Shown: positions 25,707 to 36,423, counted from the stretch's first letter. The stretch: 46,172 bases of DNA from Lactobacillus sp. (GCA_030455605.1 JAKDPD010000010.1:1-46172); one strand, 5' to 3'. Notes: generated by a model not told the origin, from the letters alone. Program-made: numbers and translations.

Positions 25707-26369
25707 TTACATCATCACAATCATCAGTAAACCATTCGCGACTGCCAAAAAAGTAGGCATCCAGACGCTTTGACTGACGAGGTAAGACCACGCAAATAAG
25801 GCTCCGTAAAACGCATTTAACAAGAATAGGCTAGCCGTAAATTGAAAATTCAACCCGGCAAAAATCAAGGCCGAAGCTAAAATGCCAACCACGCCGGTTA
25901 AAACGCTTTTTCCCCGAAAGAGGTAATTAAAGAGAAAGCCACTGGCTAAGAAACCTTGCAGAATTGGAATCACGATACCTTGCGACAAAATCAAAAACCA
26001 GAATAAGTTCACAGCTTCGTGCCGTAAATAATTTTGTTGAAAACCGAAGAGCGGCAGCCGACCTGAAGCTTGCAAATATGAGACGCTAATTCGGGTCACA
26101 GCCACGACTACCGTTAAGGCGATTGTTAAGCCGCAATAATCCAGCCAGCTCAGGTTGGTATCCTTTTCAAAAAAGCGCGCTTCTCGATTAAACCGATACA
26201 CAAAAAACAGCAATACCGCTGCTGCTACCAACAAGTAGAGTACCACATCCCACGTTTTCAAAGGGACGGTCTTCACAACCAATTGATTAATGCCTAGCAC
26301 CATTAGCATTGCTAATAAATAAACGGTATACCGAATTAGATTTCCTTCTCTAGATGTTGGTGTATTCAT
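25707..26369 (-). CDS. CPBP-like membrane protein lacking protease residues
   Basis: A 220-residue protein with six or seven hydrophobic helices. The topology and helix spacing resemble CPBP (CAAX protease/bacteriocin-processing) family proteins. Where active members have an EExxxR motif this one reads PILQGFLASGFLFNYLF. The usual His-containing helices read ALIFAGLNFQ and MPTFLAVANGLL. No catalytic Glu pair or His is visible, so protease activity is unlikely. It might be an immunity-like or structural relative. It is monocistronic, with a TATAAT at 26408-26413 in an extended -10 context upstream. Family assignment is tentative. Confidence 0.5.
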   Translation of the reverse strand: MNTPTSREGNLIRYTVYLLAMLMVLGINQLVVKTVPLKTWDVVLYLLVAAAVLLFFVYRFNREARFFEKDTNLSWLDYCGLTIALTVVVAVTRISVSYLQASGRLPLFGFQQNYLRHEAVNLFWFLILSQGIVIPILQGFLASGFLFNYLFRGKSVLTGVVGILASALIFAGLNFQFTASLFLLNAFYGALFAWSYLVSQSVWMPTFLAVANGLLMIVMM

Positions 26370-26477
26370 ATGCTACCTCGCCGCCTGTTCTCTCACTAAA
26401 CTAGTATTATAACAGAAATGACTAGGCTTATAAAATTGACCTGTCGTGGGTGCCCATACCCAGGTGCAGTACCGCTA

Positions 26478-26942
26478 TTAGCGAATCGCAAGAATAACAA
26501 CTTGATAATTACCTGCTGGGGCAACCACCGTGACCTGCGCGCCGACGTGTTGATGCATGAGTGCGAGCCCCAAGGGCGAATCATAGGCGACTTTGCCATC
26601 AGCCAAATCCGCCTCAAGCGCCCCCACCAATTGGTAGTCAATTTCCTCGTCATCATCCAGAAAACGCAAAGTCACTGTTTTACCCAACTGAACCTCATGG
26701 TTAGCAGTCGTGGGTGCTACAATTTCAGCATACTTTAACTGTTTATTCAGAAAACGCAAACGACTTGCCAAATGTCCCAAGTCGCGTTTAGCTTCTGTAT
26801 ATTCCGTGTTTTCCGACAAGTCCCCTAATGCCCGAGCGGCTTTCAAGACTTTGATGCGACGCGGCCGATCTTGCTTAAGCCGGGTTATTTCAGCTTCAAT
26901 TTGCTGATAACCGGTTGGGGTCATTTTTTGATAATAAACCAT
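26478..26942 (-). CDS. greA: GreA/GreB family transcript cleavage factor
   Basis: It stimulates RNA cleavage by backtracked RNA polymerase. The 154 residues have an N-terminal antiparallel coiled coil (about residues 8-75) whose tip carries the acidic pair in LGDLSENTEYTEAKRD, and a C-terminal FKBP-like domain (GALEADLADGKVAYDSPLG). The N-terminal MTPTGYQQIEAEITRL matches GreA. It is monocistronic and divergent from the pepC genes. Lactobacilli often carry two GreA paralogues, and whether this is the main one cannot be told from the window. Confidence 0.9.
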   Translation of the reverse strand: MVYYQKMTPTGYQQIEAEITRLKQDRPRRIKVLKAARALGDLSENTEYTEAKRDLGHLASRLRFLNKQLKYAEIVAPTTANHEVQLGKTVTLRFLDDDEEIDYQLVGALEADLADGKVAYDSPLGLALMHQHVGAQVTVVAPAGNYQVVILAIR

Positions 26943-27003
26943 CTAACTTCCTCCATCAACCGCTAATACTAGCACGATTACTGGCTATTTTTGCCCAGAC
27001 TAG

Positions 27004-27047
27004 TTGAGCTGATACCACCTTTAATGATAGAATGTTGCTATCTTTAA
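27004..27047 (+). promoter_or_regulatory. pepC promoter with overlapping dyad
   Basis: TTGAGC (27004-27009), 18 bases, TAGAAT (27028-27033). A 27-base dyad, TTAATGATAG (27021-27030) with CTATCTTTAA (27038-27047), spans the -10 and start site with one mismatch. It is well placed to be a repressor operator. No known operator consensus was recognised. Confidence 0.55.
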
Positions 27048-27073
27048 TAATAGATTAAAAAGGAGTACTGACC

Positions 27074-28390
27074 ATGAATCATGAATTAACTTTACAAGAA
27101 TTAGCTGACTTTTCAGCTGCTTTCAATGAAAATCCGCAGAATCAGATTATCGCGCGCGCTGCGAAACGTAGCGGTGTCTTAGAGGCGGCTTACAATCCCA
27201 ATGTGGCAAGCCAGTTAACCCGCGTCTTTTCAACGGAATTACCTACTGACGAGGTTTCTAATCAGAAACATTCTGGCCGCTGCTGGCTATTTGCCACACT
27301 GAATGTCTTGCGCCATACCTTTGGTAAAAAATATCATGTCAAAAACTTCGAGTTTTCGCAAGCTTATAGTTTCTTCTGGGACAAAATTGAACGGGCCAAC
27401 ATGTTCTACGACAAGATGATTGACCTTGCCGATAAACCGATCGACGATCGTGAAGTTCGAGCTTATCTTGACTTTGCTGGTGGCGATGGTGGTCAATTCC
27501 ACATGGCTGCTTCCTTAGTTGCCAAGTATGGGGTAGTGCCAACCTACGCCATGCCAGAAAGCTTCAATACGAGTGATACCACTGGGCTAGCTCAAGCATT
27601 GGCGGATAAGGAACGGAAAGATGCCTTGTTACTGCGCAAGTTGCAAGTAGCTGGAAAAACCGCTGAAGTTGAACAAGCGCGCAAAGATTGTCTGAGCGAG
27701 ATTTACCGTATCGTGGCCACTGCCGTTGGTGAACCACCAAAGCAGTTCGACCTAGAATACCGCGATGACGATAAGAATTATCATCTCGAAAAACAATTGA
27801 CACCGACCCAATTTTTACAAAAATATCTAGGTGATGTCGACTTCAACGATTACGTCGTCCTGACTAACGCGCCGGATCATGATTATCAAAAAGCCTATAC
27901 GCTACCGTTTGAAGATAACGTACGCGGTCAATATGGCATTAAATTCGTCAACGTCCCAATGGATGTCTTAACCGCCGCTTCCATCAAACAATTAGCGGCC
28001 GGCGAAGCTGTTTGGTTTGGTAACGATGTCCTGCGTCAAATGGATCGTAAGACTGGCTACCTCGACACCAACCTCTACCAATTAAATGACCTCTTTGGCG
28101 TTGACCTTGACTTAAGTAAAGCCGACCGCTTACGGACTGGGATGGGTGAAGTTTCTCACGCCATGGCCTTAGTCGGTGTTGATGTTGATCGCGGTGAAGT
28201 ACGGCAATGGAAAGTCGAAAACTCATGGGGCAACAAGTCCGGTAAAGCCGGTTACTTCGTCATGAACCACGCTTGGTTTGAAAATTATGTTTATGAAGTG
28301 GCTGTGCGCAAAGAATTCCTAACCGCCGCTCAGGTCAAATTAGCAGAAGGCCCAGCGACTGAACTACTACCATGGGACTCACTAGCTTAA
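27074..28390 (+). CDS. pepC: Aminopeptidase C, first copy
   Basis: A cytoplasmic cysteine aminopeptidase of the C1B/bleomycin hydrolase family that trims N-terminal residues from casein-type peptides. The 438 residues have catalytic Cys in QKHSGRCWLFATLN (about residue 70), His in EVSHAMALVGVD (about 361) and Asn in WKVENSWGNKSG (about 382). The C-terminal end PWDSLA fits the tail that enters the active site in this family. AAAAAGGAG precedes the ATG. It is followed after nine bases by a second copy. It is oriented against most of the surrounding genes. Confidence 0.95.
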   Translation: MNHELTLQELADFSAAFNENPQNQIIARAAKRSGVLEAAYNPNVASQLTRVFSTELPTDEVSNQKHSGRCWLFATLNVLRHTFGKKYHVKNFEFSQAYSFFWDKIERANMFYDKMIDLADKPIDDREVRAYLDFAGGDGGQFHMAASLVAKYGVVPTYAMPESFNTSDTTGLAQALADKERKDALLLRKLQVAGKTAEVEQARKDCLSEIYRIVATAVGEPPKQFDLEYRDDDKNYHLEKQLTPTQFLQKYLGDVDFNDYVVLTNAPDHDYQKAYTLPFEDNVRGQYGIKFVNVPMDVLTAASIKQLAAGEAVWFGNDVLRQMDRKTGYLDTNLYQLNDLFGVDLDLSKADRLRTGMGEVSHAMALVGVDVDRGEVRQWKVENSWGNKSGKAGYFVMNHAWFENYVYEVAVRKEFLTAAQVKLAEGPATELLPWDSLA

Positions 28391-28399
28391 GGAGCAGAT

Positions 28400-29710
28400 A
28401 TGCATCAATTATCATTAACTGAAATCAAGCAATTTAAGGCAGCCTTCGCGGCGGAACCTGCCAATGCCATCAAGGCGCGTGCGACTGTTAACGTGGGCGT
28501 TAAAGCAGCTAGCTATGAGGCCAGCATTGCTGGAAAATTAAATCGCACTTTTTCCATCGAACTCCCCACTGACAATGTCACCAATCAAAAACAATCTGGT
28601 CGTTGTTGGTTATTTGCGGCATTAAATACTCTGAGACATGATTTCGCTAAAAAGTACCATGCGAAAAACTTCTTACTTTCTCAGAACTATCTCTTCTTCT
28701 GGGATCGTTTAGAGCGCGCTAATATCTTCTTTGATCATATCCTTGAGACCGCAGACAAGCCCTTATCGGATCGTGAAGTTAGCTTCTACTTACAAGGACC
28801 GGATACCGATGGTGGTCAGTGGGCCATGGCGGTCAGTCTGATTCAAAAATACGGACTGGTCCCGAGTTATGCCCAGCCAGAAAGTTTCAATGCCAATGCG
28901 ACTGATGATTTCAATGCTCTCCTGAACAAAAAGTTACGCGAGAATGCGTTGATTTTACGCCGCTTGCAAGTAGCTGGTGACACCGATATCATTGAACAAA
29001 AACGGCAAGAATTTTTAACTGAAGTGTACCGGATGGCAGTTATCGCCTTTGGTCAACCAGTCGAACACTTCGACTTAGAATACCAAGACGACGACAAAAA
29101 GCCGCAACTCACTAAAAATCTAACACCGCTCACGTTCTTGCATGACTATTTTAGTGATGACTTAGGCGACTATGTCACCCTCTTTAATGCTCCCGATCAT
29201 GATTATCAAAAGCTATATGCTTTTCCTTTCGAGGATAATGTCCAAGGCGGTACCCCAGTTCAGTTCTTAAATGTTCCGATTGAGGCGCTCAAAGCTGCCG
29301 CTATTAAGCAACTAAGTGCTGGTGAAGCCATTTGGTTCGGCTGTGATGTCGGCCAAAGTAGTGACCGCAAAAAAGGCATCCTAGCTAACGGACTTTATCA
29401 GACTGACGCGCTCTTTGACATTAAGTCGGGCCTGACGAAAGCAGAACGTTTAGCAACGCACGATTCTGGCTCAACTCATGCCATGACACTCGTTGGCGTT
29501 GATGTCGATCAAGGTGAAATTCGCCAATGGAAAATTGAAAACTCTTGGGGCGAAAAAGTTGGCCAAAAAGGCTACTTTGTCATGAGTGATGATTGGTTTA
29601 GCGATTATGTCTTTAAGGTCGTTATCAACAAGAAATACCTCCCAGCTGAGCTCGTCAAACTAGCCGAAGGTCCAGCAACGCCATTACCATGCTGGGATCC
29701 AATGGGTTAA
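28400..29710 (+). CDS. pepC: Aminopeptidase C, second copy
   Basis: A paralogue of the gene immediately upstream, 436 residues, alignable along the whole length. Catalytic Cys is in QKQSGRCWLFAALN, His in GSTHAMTLVGVD and Asn in WKIENSWGEKVG. Differences from the first copy are spread throughout (for example FYLQGPDTDGGQWAM against AYLDFAGGDGGQFHM), so the duplication is old and not an assembly artefact. AAGGAG lies seven bases before the ATG and the pair is one transcript. The C-terminus is PCWDPMG. Divergent specificity is likely but not shown. Confidence 0.95.
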   Translation: MHQLSLTEIKQFKAAFAAEPANAIKARATVNVGVKAASYEASIAGKLNRTFSIELPTDNVTNQKQSGRCWLFAALNTLRHDFAKKYHAKNFLLSQNYLFFWDRLERANIFFDHILETADKPLSDREVSFYLQGPDTDGGQWAMAVSLIQKYGLVPSYAQPESFNANATDDFNALLNKKLRENALILRRLQVAGDTDIIEQKRQEFLTEVYRMAVIAFGQPVEHFDLEYQDDDKKPQLTKNLTPLTFLHDYFSDDLGDYVTLFNAPDHDYQKLYAFPFEDNVQGGTPVQFLNVPIEALKAAAIKQLSAGEAIWFGCDVGQSSDRKKGILANGLYQTDALFDIKSGLTKAERLATHDSGSTHAMTLVGVDVDQGEIRQWKIENSWGEKVGQKGYFVMSDDWFSDYVFKVVINKKYLPAELVKLAEGPATPLPCWDPMG

Positions 29711-29718
29711 AGTGCAAT

Positions 29719-29753
29719 CAAAAAAGCGTTAAGCGATGGCTTAACGCTTTTTT
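29719..29753. terminator. Bidirectional terminator between pepC and NlpC/P60 genes
   Basis: AAAAAAGCGTTAAGC pairs with GCTTAACGCTTTTTT around GATG, with A and T tracts on both sides. Confidence 0.9.
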
Positions 29754-29776
29754 ATTTTGCTTGCTAATTCGTTAGC

Positions 29777-30832
29777 TTAAAGATGTTCAGCGAAACTAGG
29801 TGCAAAGTAAGTCGAGATGCTACTTTCACTGACATTTTGACCTGGAGCTGGCGCATTAATATATCTGCCATTACCCATATAGATTGCAACATGGTAAGAA
29901 GAACCACGGGCACCCCAGAACAATAAATCACCTGGTTGTGCTTGTGACACAGGAATTACCGTACCAACCCGCTCTTGTTGTGTGGTCGTTCTTGGTAATG
30001 AAACACCAGCCTTAGCAAACACATATTGCACAAAGCCAGAACAATCAAAACCAGCAGGTTTCGTCCCGCCCCATTTATAAGGGACGCCAAGATACTGCTC
30101 AGCAATGCCAAGCACACCAGTTGCTGAGGTGCTTGTTGTGTGTGACGACGTCGTCTGGTTGTTGCTACGCGTCGTCGTAGTTTGGGTCGTTTGACTAGTC
30201 GTCTGTGTTGACTGACTAGCTTGGCTTGATTGGCTAGATTGCTTAGTTTGAGCTGAAGAAGTTGACTTAGTAGGTTGTTGCACTGTCTTAGCGGCATTAG
30301 AACCAGTAAAATCGGCTAAAATCCAACCGCCTTGTTGTAAGTGATACCAAGTCTCACCACCAACGGATTTAGTTTCAGTATAAGCAACTGACTTACCGCT
30401 GTTTAAGTAACCAGCGATTGCTGAAATATTAGGCTGACGCCAAACCGTCACTGCACCAGCATGATAATTGGTCGTCACATTACCTGCGACGGCTTTAGTG
30501 GCAGGAGTCGCTGGCGTTAAATTAACCTTAGTTTTAGGAACGGCGGCATCCCCAAGTGATAAATAGGTTTCGGGTAACCAGCCGTGATCAGCTGTTTCAT
30601 ACCAAGTGGTACCGTAAACTTGCTTCGTATTCACAAAATTTAAGGCAGTATCTTTACTGATATAACGTTTAACTGCTTGACCTTTAACGGCTGAAGTCCA
30701 AACCGTTGTAGCTCCCTTAGTATAGGTAACTTTACCCTGAGTGGTTGCAGCAAACACCGTGGGGGTACTTACTAGTGCAGCAGAAGCCAAAGATAGGCTG
30801 GCTGCTAACGTCAATGCAAAAGTCTTCTTCAT
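29777..30832 (-). CDS. Secreted NlpC/P60 peptidoglycan hydrolase
   Basis: A 351-residue exported cell-wall endopeptidase. The signal peptide is followed by two SH3b-like modules of about 65 residues (one ending YGTTWYETADHGWLPETYL, one GGETWYHLQQGGWILADF). A Ser/Gln/Thr linker runs from about residue 185 to 245. A C-terminal NlpC/P60 domain has Cys in GFDCSGFVQYVF and His in SYHVAIYMGNGRY. It probably cuts stem peptides of peptidoglycan (D-Glu to Lys/DAP) during growth or separation. The low-complexity linker may vary between strains. It is monocistronic. Confidence 0.9.
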   Translation of the reverse strand: MKKTFALTLAASLSLASAALVSTPTVFAATTQGKVTYTKGATTVWTSAVKGQAVKRYISKDTALNFVNTKQVYGTTWYETADHGWLPETYLSLGDAAVPKTKVNLTPATPATKAVAGNVTTNYHAGAVTVWRQPNISAIAGYLNSGKSVAYTETKSVGGETWYHLQQGGWILADFTGSNAAKTVQQPTKSTSSAQTKQSSQSSQASQSTQTTSQTTQTTTTRSNNQTTSSHTTSTSATGVLGIAEQYLGVPYKWGGTKPAGFDCSGFVQYVFAKAGVSLPRTTTQQERVGTVIPVSQAQPGDLLFWGARGSSYHVAIYMGNGRYINAPAPGQNVSESSISTYFAPSFAEHL

Positions 30833-30968
30833 CTGAATTTAATCTCCCAAACAACTTACAAAATCTATCTGTCCTATTTAACAAAGCCCATTATAGTTTC
30901 TTAATGTTATCAAGTTGAGACATCAGCGTTACAGAACAGTTTCAAAACGTTATCATTTTAGTAATTAT

Positions 30969-30993
30969 TAAAAAAAGACTACATCGGTAGTCT
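30969..30993 (-). terminator. Terminator after oppF
   Basis: On the minus strand GACTACCGATGTAGTC forms a hairpin followed by a U run, directly after the oppF stop. It marks the end of the opp locus. Confidence 0.8.
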
Positions 30994-30999
30994 TCTTTT

Positions 31000-31935
31000 T
31001 TACTCATAAGTTGCGGCGATGGCTTCGTAGTGAGGCACTTCCGCCTCAGTACAGCGGACCCAGTGACCTGGACGAATTTCATGCAGGGTTTGCCCAGGAA
31101 TGCCCTCTCCCTGACTGTCATAGTTGATCCGCTTGCGCGTACGTTCAATTTCTGGATCTGGCACAGGAACAGCTGAGATCAAACTCTTGGTATAATCATG
31201 CAAAGGCCGATCATACACATCGTCAGCGGGACCAACCTCTAATAATTTACCGTAATGCATGACCCCGATACGATCTGAGATAAATTTAACCATTGATAAA
31301 TCATGGGCAATAAAAAGATAGGTAAGCCCCTGCTTTTTTTGCAAGTCAATCATCAAATTAACCACTTGGGCTTGAATGGAAACATCTAGTGCAGAAATCG
31401 GCTCATCGGCTACAATAAATTTTGGCTTAACTGCTAGTGCCCGGGCAATCCCAATTAGTTGGCGTTGACCACCTGAGAATTCATGGGGAAAACGACTCGC
31501 ATGACTTTCATTGAGACCGACTTCGGTTAACAGTTCCTCAACTCGTGCTCGCCGTGCTGCCTTATTGGCCACTAAGTGGTGGATATCTAGGCCTTCGGCA
31601 ATAATATCTTCAACGGTCATTCGGGGATTCAGCGAAGCATATGGATCTTGAAAAATCATCTGCGCATCCCGGCGAAATTGCCGTTTTTGCTCCTGACCAT
31701 GTAATTGACTGACATCTTGACCTTCGAATAAAACTTGGCCACCCGTTGGCCGATAAAGCTGTAAAATGGAGCGTCCAGCCGTGGTTTTACCCGAGCCAGA
31801 TTCACCCACAAGACCAAAGGTCTCGCCTTCGTAAATATCAAAACTGATGTCATCGACCGCCTTGGTTAAGGTTCGGCCATTTTTGAAATATTGTTTCAGA
31901 TGCTTAACTTCTAACAATTTCTTGTTTGCTGACAT
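31000..31935 (-). CDS. oppF: Oligopeptide ABC transporter ATP-binding protein
   Basis: A cytoplasmic ATPase subunit of the Opp peptide importer. The 311 residues contain Walker A GESGSGKTTAGRS, signature FSGGQRQLIGIARAL, Walker B KFIVADEPISALD and the OppF/DppF-type C-terminal extension. AAGGAGGGG precedes the ATG. It is the only opp gene in the window with an unbroken frame. The partner oppD, both permeases and the binding protein are disrupted, so OppF has no working complex unless other copies exist elsewhere. Confidence 0.93.
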   Translation of the reverse strand: MSANKKLLEVKHLKQYFKNGRTLTKAVDDISFDIYEGETFGLVGESGSGKTTAGRSILQLYRPTGGQVLFEGQDVSQLHGQEQKRQFRRDAQMIFQDPYASLNPRMTVEDIIAEGLDIHHLVANKAARRARVEELLTEVGLNESHASRFPHEFSGGQRQLIGIARALAVKPKFIVADEPISALDVSIQAQVVNLMIDLQKKQGLTYLFIAHDLSMVKFISDRIGVMHYGKLLEVGPADDVYDRPLHDYTKSLISAVPVPDPEIERTRKRINYDSQGEGIPGQTLHEIRPGHWVRCTEAEVPHYEAIAATYE

Positions 31936-31946
31936 GCTACCCCTCC

Positions 31947-33015
31947 TTAACCACGTTTCATCGCTTTAAATTTAGCCCAACGGCGTTTAATCTCAGCTGG
32001 CGGATCAACTTGCGGTGCCTCAGGATGTAAGAGCCACGTTGCTGCATAATGCGTATCTGAGACTTTAAAGAACGGTGGCTTATGGTCAAGATCAATTTTT
32101 AACGCATATTGATTACGTGGACAAAATGGATCACCTTTCGGTGGGTTGAGCAAGTCTGGTGGTGTCCCGGGAATTGAAGCCAAAGTCTGACTAGCCAAAG
32201 TTGGCATCGAATTAATCAGTCCCCAAGTGTAAAGTTGGCATCGAATTAATCAGTCCCCAAGTGTACGGATGCTGTGGATTGTAAAAAATATCATCCACGG
32301 TCCCATACTCCATGAGCTCGCCAGCATACATCACAGCAACGCGATCTGCCATCCCTGCAACGACGCCTAAATCATGCGTAATGAAGATAATTGAGGTTTT
32401 AACCCGTTTCTGCAAATCTTTCATGAGATCCAGGATTTCCGCTTGTACTGTCACGTCTAGCGCCGTAGTTGGCTCATCTGCTAGCAGAATCTCTGGTTCA
32501 CAAATCAGCGCAATCGCAATCACAATTCGTTGCCGCATCCCACCTGAGAATTGGTGAGGGTACTCATTGATGCGTTCTTCAGGATGAGGAATACCCACAG
32601 CTCGCATCATCTCTAGTGCTTTAACCCAAGCCTCTTTTTTCGAAGTGCCACGGTGCTTAATGAGTGGCTCCGCAATCTGCTGTCCAATTTTCATGGTCGG
32701 GTCAAGCGACGTCATGGGGTCTTGAAAGATCATGGCAATCTCATTCCCACGAATTTTTTGCCATTGCTTTTCCTTAAGCTGAAGCAAATTCTGACCATGG
32801 AAATTGATTTCACCGCCCATGACTTGGGCATTTTTAGCCAAAAGTCCAATCACACTACGCGTTGTGACCGATTTGCCAGAGCCAGATTCACCCACAATGG
32901 CCAAGGTTTCCCCAGGATCAAGGTGGAAAGAAACATCGCGAATGGCCTTAACATCACCGCCATAAGTATGAAAATCAATCTTTAAATGTTTGACATCTAA
33001 AATACGATTTGTCAT
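31947..33015 (-). pseudogene. oppD: oppD, frameshifted by a 34-bp tandem duplication
   Basis: Oligopeptide transporter ATPase. The start is ATG 33015 with AGGAGG upstream. The first part carries Walker A GESGSGKSVTTRS, signature FSGGMRQRIVIAIAL and Walker B EILLADEPTTALD. It reads normally to INSMPTL, then enters the second copy of a 34-bp direct repeat (32197-32264) and stops after LHLGTD. The remaining 80-odd residues (IPGTPPDLLNPPKGDPFCPR, with the OppD Cys-rich type tail) continue in another frame to 31947. Removing one repeat copy restores a 344-residue OppD. The shortened product still holds the complete nucleotide-binding core. Confidence 0.92.
32197..32264. repeat. Perfect 34-bp tandem duplication in oppD
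   Basis: Two identical copies (32197-32230 and 32231-32264), starting AAAGTTGGCATCG, directly adjoin. Thirty-four is not a multiple of three, so the duplication shifts the oppD frame. Such duplications can be lost by slippage or recombination, which would restore the gene. Confidence 0.97.
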
Positions 33016-33025
33016 TAGCAACCTC

Positions 33026-34061
33026 CTAGTTCTGTCCCTTAGGGTCAAAAGCATCGCGTAGTCCATCACCTAATAAATTAAAGGCAATCATCAAAATACA
33101 CAGCACAATTGCGGGGTACCACATCTGATAGGACAAAAACTGAAAGTTCTTCTGTCCTTCATTTAACAACACCCCAAGTGATGTTTCTGGCGCGCTAATC
33201 CCAATCCCAATAAAGCTTAAGAAGGCCTCAAAGAAGATTGCGTTTGGAATCGTATACATTGTTTGAATGATAATGATACTCGATAAGTTGGGAATGAGGT
33301 GTTTCGTGGCAATCTTCCATGGCGATTCTCCTAAGGAACGGGAAGCGAGCACGTATTCTTCATTCTTTAAACTTAACGTTTCCGCTCGTACCTGCCGCGC
33401 CATCGTGGTCCAAGAAGAAATGGCAATCGCGATAATAATGGAACCAATCCCTGGTTTTAGCACCACTAGCATGAGCACCACAATGACGAGATTTGGTACT
33501 GAGGAAATAATTTCGATAATTCGCTGCATGATATTGTCAGTACGGCCACCAATCTAACCGGAGATAATGCCATAGGCCACACCGATGGTTAGGTCAAAAA
33601 AGGCCGCAACTAGGGCCACAATTAGTGACACCTTAGTCCCATAAATAATCCGTTGTCCCAGCGAACGACCAAGATAATCGGTCCCAGCTACAAAGTACTT
33701 ATCCTTAGGGACATGGTTCTGGGCATAAGCATTAACCCAGACGCCGCTTTGTTTCAACTTACCGTTTAGACCCATTGACGGCGCCAAAACCAGGCACCTT
33801 GGCGGGTAAATTGGCATATTGGGGATGTGATTTTACCAAAGTCGCATTCGTAATAAAGGGAATCGAGCCAAACGCGACCACGACCATGACGATAATTAAA
33901 ATTGCTGAAACCACCGCTGACTTACGTGCTTTGAAACGTAACCAAACATTTTGTCCAAAAGACAGCGACGGACCAGAAATTTGTTCGCGATCAATCGTTT
34001 CATCTTTCGTTACGGGCGTAAACAGCGCTGAATCAAATTCAGTTGAAATATCTTTAGCCAT
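33026..34061 (-). pseudogene. oppC: oppC, frameshift plus in-frame stop
   Basis: Permease subunit of the Opp importer. From ATG 34061 the first 95 or so residues include a membrane segment and the periplasmic entry (PFITNATLVKSHPQYANLP). One extra G in a GGG run (33771-33773 on the plus strand) causes a frameshift after FGAVNG; deleting it joins to LNGKLKQSGVW. A second lesion is TAG at 33554-33556 after AYGIISG, where family members usually have an aromatic residue. The rest is intact, including the EAA-like loop (ASRSLGESPWKIATKHLIP). The repaired length is 344 residues. With two separate lesions it is clearly a pseudogene. Confidence 0.92.
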
Positions 34062-34992
34062 TAAGCTGCCTCACTTCCTGCTAAGCGAATTCTTGGGTCA
34101 AGTAGACCATAAACCACATCAGTCACTAATAAAATGACAACCAGGCCAATGGAGTAAACCATCGTAACCCCCATAATTGTCGGATAATCATTCGTTAAAA
34201 TTGATTTGACAAACTGCTCACCAATTCCAGGAATGTTAAAAATGTTTTCGACCACCATTGATCCAGTCATTAAAGCGACTGCATAAGGACCGATAAGCGT
34301 CACTAGCGGAATCATGGAATTGCGCATCGCATGTTTACGAACGACTTCCATCCGGCTCAGTCCCTTAGCCTTACCAAGTTCAATATAGTCACTGGACAGG
34401 GTATCGACCATGCTCGTTCTCACAAATCGAGCCGTCTCCGCTAATGGCCCAACCGCTAAGGCAATCGTTGGTAAAATTGTTTGGGACCAAGTTCCCCAGC
34501 CAGCGATTGGGAACCAGCCAAGCTTGAGGCCAATGTAGTATTGCAATAAAACAGCCAAGACGAAGTTAGGGACAGACTTACCGATAATGGCGACCACTGT
34601 AGACGTCGAATCGGCCCAGGTCCCCTGTTTCATGGCGGCAATTGCCCCGATAATCACCCCTAAGATGACCCCGACAATTAAAGCTCGCAAACCGAGTTGC
34701 ACCGATGCACCGAGCCGTGCCCCAATTAAACTCGCCACCGGTTGGTTGCTGTACTGGAATGACACCCCGAAATCACCATGAGTGACACCCAGTAGTAGAT
34801 TAAATATTGCTGGAATATTGGCTTATTTAAACCATACTGGACATTCATAATCTGAATTTGTTGTGCCGTTAATTTTTCCTGATTGGCATAAGGCGATCCT
34901 GGCATTAATTTCATCAAAAAGAACGTGACAGTAGCCACAATGAACAAGGTCAGAATCATGTACAATACACGTTTTATTAGGTACCTGGCCAT
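34061..34992 (-). pseudogene. oppB: oppB, frameshifted by a one-base loss
   Basis: Permease subunit of the Opp importer. ATG 34992 begins MARYLIKRVLYMILTLFIVA. The frame is normal to QQYLIY (about 34790), where one base appears to be missing. The other frame continues GVTHGDFGVSFQYSNQPV with the full second part, including the EAA loop (KAKGLSRMEVVRKHAMRN). Adding one base gives 310 residues, the usual length. Its stop overlaps the oppC ATG (TAATG). A seven-G run lies in the leader just before the start. A promoter is present upstream. Confidence 0.9.
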
Positions 34993-35040
34993 CTAATGAC
35001 CCCCCCTCTTGAGTTATCGTGATGATTTAATCTTTTTCTT

Positions 35041-35069
35041 ATTATAGCAGATATTAAAGCGATTGATAA
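35041..35069 (-). promoter_or_regulatory. Promoter of oppBCDF
   Basis: TTATCA (35069-35064), 17 bases, TATAAT (35046-35041) with TG extension (TGC-TATAAT). It survives although the genes behind it are broken. Confidence 0.6.
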
Positions 35070-35143
35070 CATATTATGAGAAAATACAAAGCCAGCCTAT
35101 AAAACTTTCAGTTTTTTCTCTGAATTAATGCTGATCAGAAAAC

Positions 35144-35170
35144 AAAAAACAGGCCTCATTGAGACCTGTT
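35144..35170 (-). terminator. guaB terminator
   Basis: AACAGGTCTCAATGAGGCCTGTT on the minus strand forms a stem followed by TTTTTT, just after the guaB stop. Confidence 0.8.
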
Positions 35171-35185
35171 AAATCAGCTTTAAGC

Positions 35186-36328
<1,143 letters not shown>

Positions 36329-36378
36329 TCAACAGGGCTCCTTCTATCTAAACGCAACATTCCAATTAGATTATGTTC

Positions 36379-36407
36379 ACTTTACTATCCTTTGCCAGGC
36401 ACGTCAA
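36379..36407 (-). promoter_or_regulatory. guaB promoter
   Basis: TTGACG (36407-36402), 17 bases, TAAAGT (36384-36379), the same layout and -10 as the guaA promoter. No purine aptamer or PurBox pair was found next to it. Confidence 0.65.
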
Positions 36408-36423
36408 GACATCTCCGCCCGAC

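Noticed and set aside
27074-29710. Tandem pepC copies as an assembly duplication
   Set aside because: The two genes differ throughout at protein and nucleotide level, so they are real paralogues.
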